Positions 22,545-31,481 of a DNA stretch of 64,000 nucleotides are shown one piece after another (position 1 is the stretch's first letter; each line of letters starts with the position of its first letter). The DNA is from Ruminococcus sp. (GTDB lineage: Bacteria > Bacillota > Clostridia > Oscillospirales > Ruminococcaceae): assembly GCF_017464355.1 (NCBI RefSeq), contig NZ_JAFUAG010000031.1, positions 1 through 64,000 of the forward strand. The letters are read 5' to 3'. The translations under genes and the position numbers were made by a program. The notes under the pieces were generated by a model. That model had not been told where the DNA came from and did no database searches. It saw only the letters and a list, made by a program, of their open reading frames with translations.

Positions 22545-23510
22545 ATGAAGACCAAAGACGGAAAACCTATAAGCTTCAGCCAGTGGCTGAAGACCTATGA
22601 GGGTCAGAAGCTTTATGTTTCCATACTGTTTCTTATAATACCTCTGGCGCTGCTGCTGCTTTTCACCTTTGTTCCCGCTGTGAACATGGTGGGTTACAGC
22701 TTTCAGGAACGCGACCAGTTTGGTGTTGACCCTAAGTTCGTGGGTATCGATAATTACAAGACTATCTTTACGAACCCCGATTATTTCATAACCTTCAAAA
22801 ACAGCCTGTACTATCTGGCAGGTTCATTCCTCCAGCAGATAATAGCTTTGCTGGTGGCTTCCATACTTTGCTCGAAGATAAGGGCAAAGGGCTTTTTCAA
22901 GGGTGTGCTGTTCTTCCCCTACCTGATGAACGGTGTGGCGGTCAGCATAATCTTCCTGAGATTTTTTACCAAGGGCAACCCGCCTCTTACCCAGGAGGGC
23001 ACCCTCAACAGCGTGCTCATGCTTTTCGGCGCTGAACCTGTGCGCTGGTTCGACCCTGCCAATACTTTCCTTGTGAACTGCTGTCTGGTGTTCGTGTCGA
23101 TCTGGAGATACATCGGCTTCGATATCATCATGTACATAGGCGCCATTCAATCCATAAGCCCCGACCTCTACGAGGCCTCCGACCTGGACGGTGCCAACCC
23201 CTGGCAGCAGTTTAGGTATATAGTCTTCCCCAGCATAAAGCCCATAGTTTCGCTGCAGCTTATACTGGCGGTAAAGGGCGCTATATCCGTATTTGAGATA
23301 CCCTACATCATCACAGGGGGCAACTACGGCAGCTCGACCTTCGTTATAAAGACCATTGAAACTGCTTTCAAGAAAAAGCAGGTAGGTCTGGCCTGCGCCA
23401 TGGCGGTGGTGCTGCTGGTGATAATAATCATCGTTACGCTGGTGCAGAAATATTTCTTCCGCGAGAGCGATGAAAGACCTGAAAAGTCATCTAAAAAGGA
23501 GGCGGCGTGA
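22545..23510 (+). CDS. Sugar ABC transporter permease (MalF/UgpA type)
   Basis: 321 residues. Six membrane segments: the first at about 27-50 (FLIIPLALLLLFTFVPAV), the others between 85 and 305. The EAA loop reads YEASDLDGANPWQQFRYIVFPSIKP in two parts, the contact site for the ATPase. Its stop codon overlaps the next gene's ATG (TGATG). It is the first of two permeases. Confidence 0.92.
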   Translation: MKTKDGKPISFSQWLKTYEGQKLYVSILFLIIPLALLLLFTFVPAVNMVGYSFQERDQFGVDPKFVGIDNYKTIFTNPDYFITFKNSLYYLAGSFLQQIIALLVASILCSKIRAKGFFKGVLFFPYLMNGVAVSIIFLRFFTKGNPPLTQEGTLNSVLMLFGAEPVRWFDPANTFLVNCCLVFVSIWRYIGFDIIMYIGAIQSISPDLYEASDLDGANPWQQFRYIVFPSIKPIVSLQLILAVKGAISVFEIPYIITGGNYGSSTFVIKTIETAFKKKQVGLACAMAVVLLVIIIIVTLVQKYFFRESDERPEKSSKKEAA

Positions 23511-24367
23511 TGAACGGCGAAAAACAGAAGAAGCCCCTCTACATCTCACGGATAGTGCTTAAGGTGCTGGCCTACGCGGTGCTTATCGCAGGCTGCCTTG
23601 TGGTGCTGATACCCATTATCGTCATACTGCTGGGCGCTTTCAAGGACGGCAAGGAGTTTGCCAACACAGGTGTGTTTGAACTGCCGAAGTCCTTTGCCCT
23701 TGACAATTTCAAGACCGCATTTTTTGAAGGCAAGGTAATGCTGGGTCTTATGAACACTGCGATAATTATCATAGTTTCCTGCATAGGCACCATACTTACA
23801 GGTACTATGACAGCTTTCATAATACAGCGCTTTAACAGCAAGATGACCCGCCTGATAAAGGGTGCCTTCCTGCTGGCCACACTGCTGCCCAACATCTCCA
23901 TGCAGGTAACGGTCTTCCAGATAATCAGCAAAATGGGCCTTTACAACACCATGGCCGCACCCATAATACTCTATGTGGGCACGGATATAATATCCATATA
24001 CATATTCATGCAGTTCCTCAGCCAGATACCTGTTTCGCTGGACGAAAGCGGTATCATGGACGGGGCAAGCTACCCGAGGATATATTTCTCCATAATACTG
24101 CCAAACCTCAAGCCTGCCATAGCCACCGTGCTGATAATCAAATTTGTAAGTATCTACAACGATTTCTACACCCCCCAGCTGTATATGCAGGACGAGCGCC
24201 TGCTGGTGGTATCCACCGTGCTGTACAAGTACATAAGCTCCACCAAGATACAGTGGGAGGTAGTGTTTGCAGGCATAATCCTCTGTATAATACCTACGCT
24301 GCTCATCTTTCTGTTTTTGCAGAAGTACATCTACAGCGGTCTGGTATCAGGAGCTGTCAAAGAATAA
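23510..24367 (+). CDS. Sugar ABC transporter permease (MalG/UgpE type)
   Basis: 285 residues from ATG 23510 (AAGGAGG seven bases upstream; a GTG at 23507 is too close). Six membrane segments, from LKVLAYAVLIAGCLVVLIPI to the C-terminal LLIFLFLQKYIYSGL. The EAA loop is DESGIMDGASYPRIYFSIILP in two parts. It ends in the typical GLVSGAVKE. It pairs with the preceding permease. Confidence 0.92.
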   Translation: MNGEKQKKPLYISRIVLKVLAYAVLIAGCLVVLIPIIVILLGAFKDGKEFANTGVFELPKSFALDNFKTAFFEGKVMLGLMNTAIIIIVSCIGTILTGTMTAFIIQRFNSKMTRLIKGAFLLATLLPNISMQVTVFQIISKMGLYNTMAAPIILYVGTDIISIYIFMQFLSQIPVSLDESGIMDGASYPRIYFSIILPNLKPAIATVLIIKFVSIYNDFYTPQLYMQDERLLVVSTVLYKYISSTKIQWEVVFAGIILCIIPTLLIFLFLQKYIYSGLVSGAVKE

Positions 24368-24398
24368 GCATTCATCGGAAACACTTTCATATTATCCG

Positions 24399-24438
24399 AA
24401 AGGTGCCCCGTCGGCCGATATCCTCCCGGGGTGCTTTT
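24399..24438 (+). terminator. Operon terminator
   Basis: AAAGGTGCCCCG (24399-24410) pairs with CGGGGTGCTTTT (24427-24438) including wobble pairs. Confidence 0.8.
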
Positions 24439-24467
24439 CAAAGCGGCAGATGCTGCTGCTTTCCCCT

Positions 24468-24500
24468 TAGCCGTCCTTCACCCGTGGGGCGGCTATTTTT
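24468..24500 (+). terminator. Second terminator
   Basis: TAGCCGTCC (24468-24476) pairs with GGGCGGCTA (24487-24495), followed by TTTTT. Confidence 0.8.
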
Positions 24501-24522
24501 CTGCCTGAATTAATGAATGAAA

Positions 24523-24556
24523 ATGCCCCCGCGTGCTGTGCTGCACACGGGGGCAA
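24523..24556 (-). terminator. Terminator of the convergent MacB/FtsX operon
   Basis: TGCCCCCG (24524-24531) pairs with CGGGGGCA (24548-24555), continued by CGTG/CACA. On the minus strand it is followed by a T-rich stretch. Confidence 0.75.
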
Positions 24557-24617
24557 AGTTTTTGTATGGACATTTCCCACGAAAGGGAAGTGTGCCTGTT
24601 GCCATATGTTTATCAGG

Positions 24618-26912
24618 TCATTCAAGACCCTTGAGTACTTCTACCATGTCAATGCGCTTTATGCGCCTTGCAAACATGAAGCCCACCAGTACGGATACCA
24701 GCATTACGAAAATGCCTGCCTCAACGTAGGTGAGGGGTGCTATGTAGCAGGGCCAGTCTACGGAATCGCCGTTGGAGTCCATCATGGCCTGCAGGGGTAT
24801 CTGACCCAGAGGCAGACCAAGCAGCACGCCTATGATCGAGAGCCACAGGTTCTGGGTGGAGATGAGCCGCCTGATAGCTGAGCTTTTGAAGCCCATGACC
24901 TTAAGGGTGGCGAACTCTTTTTCTCTCTCGTTGAAGGAGAGATTTCCCGAATTGTACAGCACTATGATTATAAGCATTGCCGAGAAGAACACCATGAACC
25001 ACACCAGTATGTCCATGACCTCCATGTTCTTGTCGAAGGCTTTTTCCAGGTCGTCTATATCGTGTACCGCCGAGATGTATTCTCTGCTGTCAAGGCCGTC
25101 GCAGCCGCTTTTGGCCACCAGCATATTCGCCCTGAAATCAAGCCCCATGTCCTCGTAGTCCTCCCGCAGCATGGTTATGCCTGTTATGGAGGGGTGGCGG
25201 GATACCATGCCTATCTCGCTGCAGTGCCACTCGTTCTCGCTCTGGGTCTTCCAGTAGACATCGTCCCCCGCCGTAAGTCCCAGCCTGTCAGCCTGCTTCA
25301 TGGTCAGGGCGACGGTGCCTGCTTTAATGGGCGCAAGTTCAAGTTCGCGGTCGCTGACGCAATAAAGTCCCTTGCCCTCGGTGACAGCCAGCTTTGCACT
25401 GATTATGTCATCTGATACAGGATGGTCTTTTGCCGCAATGGAGATAAGATCCATGCCCACCAGCTCGCCCCCTGTTTCCTCGGCCACTTCCTCGGCCTGC
25501 TCAGGGGTGCAGCTGTCGGTGAACAGCACCTGATACTGATAGTTCTGCAGGTCCTTGAAATACCAGTTCTTTACATAGTCCAGCGTATCATAAGCACCAA
25601 GACCAAGGTTCATCAGCATCATGCCCACGCAGGTGCCGAAAATGCCCATGAAAGCCCTCATCTTTGATCGGGCTATGTCACGCAGGTTGTACCTGGCATT
25701 GAAGCTCAGCTTGTTCCAGAAAGGCAGCTTCTCAAATATAGTGGGCTTTGAGCTTTTGGCTGTTGCAGGCCGCAGAGCCTCCGAGGGGTGTATCTTAAGT
25801 ATACGGCGGCAGCTGAAATATGCAGCCAGCGCACATATGAGGACTATGGCAGCCGCCAGCACAAAGCTCTTGTAATTGTAGTCGGGTTCCCAGCCGGGCA
25901 CGGGGTAGAATTTGCCGAACATATCCACCATTATCCTGCCGAAAGTTACCACGCCCAGCGCCAGGCCTGCGATACTGCCCAGTGCTGATACCACCATGCT
26001 GAAACTCATGTAGTGGAGCATTATCTTGCGGTTCTTCATGCCCAGGGCATTTAGGGTGCCTATCTGGGTGCGCTGCTGAGCCACCATACGCTTCATGGTG
26101 GTCACTATGACCAGCAGTGCAATGGCCACGAACACGAAGGAGAATATGTAGGAGAAGCCGTCGTGCTGGGAAAGCTCATCGGTGAGGCGGTTGTAGCCGT
26201 CCAGCGATTTTCTGTCACCGATGAAAGCATAGCCCCCGTCCAGGGCATCATCAATGGCATCGTCCAGCTTAAGGGGGTCGCCCTCGCAGGTGAATATCAT
26301 CTCGTTATAGACCCTCATTTCCTCGGGCAAAACCTTTGAGGAAAGATACACATAGCCTATGTTGTGGAAGTCTGTGTCCGTATCGGTGGAGGCGCACATG
26401 AACTCTCTTTCGGGGATATTCACAAAGCCCTTTATCTCTTTTTCGATATCGAGCCCCATAACGTGTACGGTGAATTTGTCGCCCACCTTAAGCTTCCAGG
26501 TATCCGCAAATCTGTTAAGCAGCCAGATGCCGTCCTCGTCATCGGGGTCAAAGTCTGCACCGCCCACATTGTAAGGCCTGGTGACTTTCAGCTCGTCCTG
26601 AAAATAGCACCATATCTCGGCGGTGTTGTACTTTTCGTCCGCCTTGCCGAGGACCTCCGTCCTCAGCTGCACTTCTTTGACCTTGTCTATCTCCTCGACC
26701 TTTTTCACGCTGTCCTCATCGAACTGCGCACCGTATATCCAGCCGTCAGCGAAGTTTGTATTCTCTTCAAACTCGGCTCTGGCTTTCTTTCCGCCTATGA
26801 CATTGGCCTGAAAGCCCGTGTAGCACCACATGGCCACAGCGGACAGGAGGAATATGGAGAAGAACTGTGCAAAGTTCTCCTTGATATCCCGAAGCATTTT
26901 TTTCAAAAGCAT
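24618..26912 (-). CDS. FtsX/MacB-type ABC transporter permease
   Basis: 764 residues. A membrane segment lies at about 13-32, a large extracellular region follows, and two FtsX membrane blocks are at about 250-375 and 630-755, each with the pattern of three or four helices (LLVIVTTMKRMVAQQRTQIGTLNALG; FNEREKEFATLKVMGF). A linker IHPSEALRPATAKSSKP joins the blocks. The ATPase gene ends 14 bp upstream. These two-gene systems export peptides or lipids or confer resistance to antimicrobial peptides; no substrate can be read here. Confidence 0.88.
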   Translation of the reverse strand: MLLKKMLRDIKENFAQFFSIFLLSAVAMWCYTGFQANVIGGKKARAEFEENTNFADGWIYGAQFDEDSVKKVEEIDKVKEVQLRTEVLGKADEKYNTAEIWCYFQDELKVTRPYNVGGADFDPDDEDGIWLLNRFADTWKLKVGDKFTVHVMGLDIEKEIKGFVNIPEREFMCASTDTDTDFHNIGYVYLSSKVLPEEMRVYNEMIFTCEGDPLKLDDAIDDALDGGYAFIGDRKSLDGYNRLTDELSQHDGFSYIFSFVFVAIALLVIVTTMKRMVAQQRTQIGTLNALGMKNRKIMLHYMSFSMVVSALGSIAGLALGVVTFGRIMVDMFGKFYPVPGWEPDYNYKSFVLAAAIVLICALAAYFSCRRILKIHPSEALRPATAKSSKPTIFEKLPFWNKLSFNARYNLRDIARSKMRAFMGIFGTCVGMMLMNLGLGAYDTLDYVKNWYFKDLQNYQYQVLFTDSCTPEQAEEVAEETGGELVGMDLISIAAKDHPVSDDIISAKLAVTEGKGLYCVSDRELELAPIKAGTVALTMKQADRLGLTAGDDVYWKTQSENEWHCSEIGMVSRHPSITGITMLREDYEDMGLDFRANMLVAKSGCDGLDSREYISAVHDIDDLEKAFDKNMEVMDILVWFMVFFSAMLIIIVLYNSGNLSFNEREKEFATLKVMGFKSSAIRRLISTQNLWLSIIGVLLGLPLGQIPLQAMMDSNGDSVDWPCYIAPLTYVEAGIFVMLVSVLVGFMFARRIKRIDMVEVLKGLE

Positions 26913-26926
26913 TTATCCCGCCCCCC

Positions 26927-27634
26927 TTACCACTCGATATCGTTGACAGAAAGGGGCTTATCGTTGGTCTTGATAGATTTTATCTTTCCGTTTCTCATGT
27001 GTATGACCTTGTTGGCGCACTTGGCGATATCTGCGTTATGTGTAACGAGAATGACCGTGTGTCCGCCCTCGGTGGAAAGCTTCTGCAGAAGGTCGATGAC
27101 TATCTTGCCTGTTTCTGAATCCAGCGCACCTGTAGGTTCATCGCCCAGGATTATCTTCGGGTCCTTGGCCAGCGCCCTTGCTATGGAAACACGCTGCTGC
27201 TGTCCGCCCGACATCTGTGTGGGGAACTTGCGCTTCTGGTCGGAAAGCCCCACTCTGTCCAGCATTTCATCGGGGTCAAGGGCATTCTTCTTGATATCCT
27301 TTACCAGTGCCACGTTCTCGTAGGCGGTGAGCCCGGGGATAAGGTTGTAGAACTGGAAAATGAACCCGATAGTTTCCGCACGGTAGCGGGAAAGCTGCTT
27401 GTCCCCGAAGGAGGATATCTCCTGTCCGTCCACGATGACCTGCCCCGAGGTAGGCACGTCCATTCCCCCGAGCATATTCAGCACCGTGGATTTGCCTGCG
27501 CCCGACTGTCCCAGTATCACTACGAACTCACCCTCATCGATAGTGAAGCTCACATGGTCTACAGCGGTCTGCAAACCGTCCCCCTTGCCGTAGGTCTTCA
27601 GCACATCTTTGAATTCAACTGCCGTTTTACTCAT
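26927..27634 (-). CDS. MacB/LolD-type ABC transporter ATP-binding protein
   Basis: 235 residues. Walker A GQSGAGKST (about 40-48), signature MSGGQQQRVSIARAL, Walker B KIILGDEPTGALD and the H-loop VTHNADIAK are intact. It is the first gene of a two-gene unit with the FtsX permease. A promoter and overlapping operator lie 75-125 bp upstream, so expression is probably induced. Confidence 0.93.
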   Translation of the reverse strand: MSKTAVEFKDVLKTYGKGDGLQTAVDHVSFTIDEGEFVVILGQSGAGKSTVLNMLGGMDVPTSGQVIVDGQEISSFGDKQLSRYRAETIGFIFQFYNLIPGLTAYENVALVKDIKKNALDPDEMLDRVGLSDQKRKFPTQMSGGQQQRVSIARALAKDPKIILGDEPTGALDSETGKIVIDLLQKLSTEGGHTVILVTHNADIAKCANKVIHMRNGKIKSIKTNDKPLSVNDIEW

Positions 27635-27707
27635 GTCTGTATCTCCTTTACATCTTTTGGTTTATATACCCCGTTTTGTTTGTGCGGGATATGGTCTGTA
27701 AATATCG

Positions 27708-27760
27708 GTTAGTATTAACTAACTATATGATATTATAGCATGATGACCAAAAAAAATCAA
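27708..27760 (-). promoter_or_regulatory. Promoter with operator over the start site, MacB/FtsX operon
   Basis: On the minus strand TTGATT (27760-27755), 17-bp spacer, TATAAT (27737-27732). An inverted repeat GTTAGT-ATTA-ACTAAC (27708-27723) covers the expected start of transcription, the usual place for a TetR- or MarR-type repressor. Confidence 0.7.
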
Positions 27761-27862
27761 CGGCAAATCAAATAAAGATATCCATGCGCCGCCCTGAAAT
27801 TTTATATCTGTTTGCTAAAACTAACTTACAGCTGTAAAATGATGTAAACGTTCCTGCTCCCG

Positions 27863-27902
27863 CAAAAAAACGGGCAGCAGATGAAAAATATCTGCTGTCC
27901 GT
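27863..27902 (-). terminator. Terminator of the acyl-CoA synthetase operon
   Basis: ACGGGCAGCAGAT (27870-27882) pairs with ATCTGCTGTCCGT (27890-27902). On the minus strand seven Ts follow the stem. Confidence 0.92.
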
Positions 27903-27912
27903 AAAAATGTAC

Positions 27913-29598
27913 TTATTTGTTAGCGTTCTTGGCTTCCTCGTACTTTTTGTGGTCGCTGTCCCTGATAGCCACCCTGCGTATCTTGCCGCTGTCGGTCTTG
28001 GGCAGTTCCTCCACAAATTCGATTATACGGGGATATTTGTAAGGCGCCGTGGACTTCTTCACATAGTTCTGCAGCTCTTTCACCAGCTCGGGAGAACCCG
28101 TGTAGCCCCTGGCCAGCACGATAGTCGCCTTAACCACCTTGCCGCGTATCTCGTCATCGGCGGCGGTGACAGCCACCTCCATAACAGCGGGGTGCTCCAT
28201 GAGTATGCTCTCTATCTCAAAGGGTCCTATGCGGTAGCCCGAGGCCTTGATAAGGTCATCGGTCCTTCCCACATACCAGAAATATCCGTCCTCGTCACGG
28301 TAAGCGGTATCGCCTGTGTGGTATACACCGCCCCGCCATGCGTTGTCGGTAAGCTCCTTGTTGCCGTAGTATTCACGGAACAGTGCGGGGTGCCTGCCTC
28401 TTTCTGCCCTGACGATTATCTCGCCTGTTTCACCTGTGTCACAGCTGGTGCCGTCCTTGCGGATTATATCCACATCATACAGGGGCGAGGGCTTGCCCAT
28501 GGAACCGGGCTTGGGCTTCATTCCGTAGAAATTTGCCACCATGACCACGCCCTCGGTCTGGCCGAAGCCTTCCATGAGGTCAAGGCCTGTGTATTCCTTC
28601 CAGCGGTTGAAGACCTCTGCATTCAGTGCCTCGCCTGCGATACAGCTGTACTTTATCCCCGAAAGGTCGTAGCTGCCCAGCCCCTCCTTTATAAAGAAGC
28701 GGTACATGGTCGGGGGTGCGCAGAAGGAGGTTATATTGTAGTCCTGTAAAACTTTCAGCATCTTGTCGGGGTGAAATCTGTCCATATCATAGATGAATTC
28801 CTCAGCCCCGCAGGTAAGCTGGCCGAACATTTTGCCCCAGGCGCACTTTGCCCAGCCCGACTCGGAAACTGTCAGGTGAATGCTGTTCTCATCAACGTGG
28901 TGCCAGTGCTTTGCAGTGGTGATAGAACCTGCCGCATAGGAGTTTGCGTGTATGGCCATTTTTGGCTGGCCTGTGGTGCCCGAGCTGAAATATGCCAGCA
29001 TATAGTCGTCCTTGGTCAGGGGCTGTCTTTCTAAAGTGTCGGGATATTTGGACAGCTCTTCCATGAAGTCCGTCCAGCCTTCTTTCTTGCCTCGGCAGAT
29101 GAACTTCTCTGCAATGCCGTCATACTTTTTGCAGGCCTCGTCGATACGGTCAGCCACTTCATCAAAGACGGTGGCGCATACATATTTCACCTTAGCCGCA
29201 TTGAAACGATAGATGTAGTCCTTGGGCATCAGCTGGCTGGTGGCGGGTATCAGCACACAGCCTATCTTGATGAGACCGTAGGCCAGTATCCAGAACTCAT
29301 AGTGCCTTTTCAGCACTGCCAGCAGCATATCGCCTTTCTTTACACCGTGGGCGAGCATCATGTTGGCGCACTGGTTTGTCAGCCTGCTCATCTCCTCATA
29401 GGTGAAGACCCTTTCGCCGCCGTGGTCGTTTACCCAGTGCAGCATTTTCTTCTGAGGATACATCTTCGCTATCTCATCAAGCACGTCATAGCCGAAGTTG
29501 AAATCGTCTTTAAGCACCAGCTCAAAGCTTTTCAGGGTGCCTTTCTCGTCCACCTCTTCACGGCAGAACTGTTTATAGAAATCGTTCATTGATACCAT
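27913..29598 (-). CDS. AMP-forming acyl-CoA synthetase
   Basis: 561 residues, with GGAGG before ATG 29598. It has the adenylate-forming motifs: YFSSGTTGQPKM (phosphate loop, about 217-228), GEALNAEV, EGFGQTEG, the hinge TGDTAYRDEDGYFWYVGRTDD in two parts and the C-terminal catalytic lysine in KTDSGKIRR. The SESGWAKCAWGK segment is typical of the medium-chain/AcsM-like branch. It activates a carboxylic acid to its CoA ester; in rumen species branched or aromatic acids are likely substrates, but this is inference. It forms an operon with the HAD phosphatase 16 bp upstream. Confidence 0.9.
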   Translation of the reverse strand: MVSMNDFYKQFCREEVDEKGTLKSFELVLKDDFNFGYDVLDEIAKMYPQKKMLHWVNDHGGERVFTYEEMSRLTNQCANMMLAHGVKKGDMLLAVLKRHYEFWILAYGLIKIGCVLIPATSQLMPKDYIYRFNAAKVKYVCATVFDEVADRIDEACKKYDGIAEKFICRGKKEGWTDFMEELSKYPDTLERQPLTKDDYMLAYFSSGTTGQPKMAIHANSYAAGSITTAKHWHHVDENSIHLTVSESGWAKCAWGKMFGQLTCGAEEFIYDMDRFHPDKMLKVLQDYNITSFCAPPTMYRFFIKEGLGSYDLSGIKYSCIAGEALNAEVFNRWKEYTGLDLMEGFGQTEGVVMVANFYGMKPKPGSMGKPSPLYDVDIIRKDGTSCDTGETGEIIVRAERGRHPALFREYYGNKELTDNAWRGGVYHTGDTAYRDEDGYFWYVGRTDDLIKASGYRIGPFEIESILMEHPAVMEVAVTAADDEIRGKVVKATIVLARGYTGSPELVKELQNYVKKSTAPYKYPRIIEFVEELPKTDSGKIRRVAIRDSDHKKYEEAKNANK

Positions 29599-29614
29599 TT
29601 TGCTTTCCTCCGTA

Positions 29615-30271
29615 TCACAGCTTTTCTGTGAGAATAAGTATATCTTCGGGACGGTGTGCTGTCATATCCGCCCCCGCTTCGGCAAGCTCCTCCTCGGTGC
29701 GGAAGCCCCAGGTACAGCCTATGCAGGCAATGCCCGCATTATGGGCTGTGGCCACATCTACATTCGAGTCTCCCGAATGTATGCTGTCCTCCGCCTTAAC
29801 ACCTGCCGCCTTGAGTATATCCTCCATTATCTGCGGAGCAGGCTTGGTGGGCACGCCCTCGCGCTTGCCCAGCACCACATCAAAGGTGCCCTTGCCGAAA
29901 GTCTGTTCAACTATTATCTTTGTGAATTTATCAGGCTTGTTTGAAGCCACTGCCAGCTTGGCGCGCCTGCTTTTCAGGGCTGAGATAAGCTCCTTTATGC
30001 CCGCGTAGGCCTTTGTTTTGTCCGCAAGGTGAGCCTCATACTGCACCGTAAACTCAGCGTGCAGTGAATTTATCATCTCGGGGCTGCGGCTGTCCTCGGG
30101 CAGCGCCCTTTCTATGAGCTTAAGGGTGCCGTTTCCCACGAAGTATTTGTATTTTTCATATTCATGTCCGTCAAAGCCATGGGCTTTCAGCACGGTGTTA
30201 ACTGCGTCCGCCAGGTCATACAGCGAATCGACCAGCGTGCCGTCCAGATCGAATATATAAAGCTTTTTCAT
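29615..30271 (-). CDS. HAD-family phosphatase, phosphoglycolate phosphatase-like
   Basis: 218 residues. HAD motif I is FDLDGTLVDS (residues 7-16), motif II VASNKPD, motif III lysine in KPAPQIM and motif IV GDSNVDVATAHNAG. The helical cap (about 20-80) is of the C1 type seen in Gph and beta-phosphoglucomutase relatives. It is co-transcribed with the acyl-CoA synthetase, perhaps for removal of a phosphorylated by-product. The substrate cannot be assigned. Confidence 0.85.
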   Translation of the reverse strand: MKKLYIFDLDGTLVDSLYDLADAVNTVLKAHGFDGHEYEKYKYFVGNGTLKLIERALPEDSRSPEMINSLHAEFTVQYEAHLADKTKAYAGIKELISALKSRRAKLAVASNKPDKFTKIIVEQTFGKGTFDVVLGKREGVPTKPAPQIMEDILKAAGVKAEDSIHSGDSNVDVATAHNAGIACIGCTWGFRTEEELAEAGADMTAHRPEDILILTEKL

Positions 30272-30579
30272 TTTACCGACCTTTCAACACCTGCAAGCAG
30301 TGCAGGAATTTTTACACTAATCAAATTTTTGTACATTGATACGAATTTTTTACAATAATCAAGTTTTTATACACTTGTCTAAATTACTTGATTAATTATA
30401 CTATCGCTCGGTGAAAATTTTGTGTTTAAAATATTACAGCCGTATTAACTTATCTGGCGGATAAGAAAATGAAAAACACTTAATGTCGTTAATATGTTTT
30501 GTGATATAACAATATCTTCCATAAAAAAGGCATAAAATAACCCGCAGACCACTGAAAGCCTGCGGGCGGGGCAGGTAAG
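30272..30579. other. Gene-free region with four degenerate tandem repeats
   Basis: Four AT-rich units of 17-20 bp follow each other at 30307-30380, each like AATTTTTACACTAATCA. They lie in the leader of the HAD/acyl-CoA synthetase operon. A minus-strand TATAAT is at 30400-30395 but no good -35 box is seen. The rest of the stretch up to the terminator at 30541 shows nothing. Confidence 0.45.
30541..30566 (-). terminator. Terminator of the hemolysin-III-type gene
   Basis: CCCGCAG pairs with CTGCGGG around an 11-12 nt loop; on the minus strand it is followed by TTATTTT. Confidence 0.7.
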
Positions 30580-31245
30580 TCACCTGCCGTTTCTTATCAT
30601 TATAAAAAGTATGGCGAACCAGTGGAAGACGCTGCCCCCTATGGTGAATAGGTGCCATATGGAGTGGAAGTACTTCTTTTTCTTCATGACGTAGAAGATG
30701 ACCCCGAAGGTGTAGAAAAGCCCGCCGATGAGCAGGAACAGCAGAGAGAGCCTGTTCACTGTGCGCAGCATGGGCTTCACCGCGAAGACCACTGCCCAGC
30801 CCATAAGTATGTAGCAGACCACCGATGGCTTGCGGAATTTTTCCAGGTCGATGGAATTCAGCACTATGCCCAGCACCGCTGCCGCCCAGATGACCCCGAA
30901 CAGCACCCAGCCGAAAGCCCCCCTCAGTGGCACCAGGGTGATAGGGGTGTAGGTGCCCGCTATCAGGAAGAATATGGTGTTGTGATCCATTATCCTGAAA
31001 AAGCCCTTTGCCCTGCGGTTGGTGATAGCGTGGTACAGGGTGGACATGGTGTAGAGTATGATGAGGGAAGCTCCGTATATCGCGCTGCTGACCACGCCCC
31101 AGGCATTGGAGCAGACAGCTGCAAACACTACCAGCACCACTGTTCCCGCAATGGAGAGCCCGCCGCCTATGCCGTGGCTGACGGAATTGAATATCTCCTC
31201 CCCGAGGGTGTAGCGTTTTTGTTCCTTAGCAATTTCAGTGGCCAT
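30580..31245 (-). CDS. Hemolysin III / PAQR-family membrane protein
   Basis: 221 residues from ATG 31245 (AAAGGAGC upstream). Seven membrane segments and the family signature are present: NSVSHGIGGGL near the start, STLYHAI, MDHNTIFFLIAGTYTPI and IWHLFTIGGSVFHW. The histidines in these motifs bind zinc in PAQR proteins. Despite the name, bacterial members are seldom hemolysins and are linked to membrane-lipid homeostasis. It is a single-gene unit. Confidence 0.92.
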   Translation of the reverse strand: MATEIAKEQKRYTLGEEIFNSVSHGIGGGLSIAGTVVLVVFAAVCSNAWGVVSSAIYGASLIILYTMSTLYHAITNRRAKGFFRIMDHNTIFFLIAGTYTPITLVPLRGAFGWVLFGVIWAAAVLGIVLNSIDLEKFRKPSVVCYILMGWAVVFAVKPMLRTVNRLSLLFLLIGGLFYTFGVIFYVMKKKKYFHSIWHLFTIGGSVFHWFAILFIMIRNGR

Positions 31246-31267
31246 GCTATCAGCTCCTTTCATGGAA

Positions 31268-31296
31268 ATTATACCACTTTGTTCCAAAAAAGTCAA
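31268..31296 (-). promoter_or_regulatory. Promoter of the hemolysin-III-type gene
   Basis: On the minus strand TTGACT (31296-31291), 17-bp spacer, TATAAT (31273-31268). Confidence 0.85.
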
Positions 31297-31394
31297 GCAT
31301 TTTTTATACAGCTGTCGGAAATTTTATTCAGTGTCGCAAAAACCGTGAGGTATGCCCATGCTCCCGAAAGACTTGTGAATTTATAAATTAGCTA

Positions 31395-31423
31395 TTGAAA
31401 ATCATCGCCGAGTGTGCTATAAT
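31395..31423 (+). promoter_or_regulatory. Promoter of the glutamyl-tRNA synthetase gene
   Basis: TTGAAA (31395-31400), 17-bp spacer, TATAAT (31418-31423) with extended TGC. Confidence 0.85.
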
Positions 31424-31481
31424 AATAAGGTATTTTATCTGCCCGAGGGCAGAGCGACTTTATAGAAAAGGATATGATAAC

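Noticed and set aside
27841-27856. TGTAAACGTTCC as a further LacI operator
   Set aside because: It matches only the half-site and lies downstream of the acyl-CoA synthetase gene, not at a promoter.
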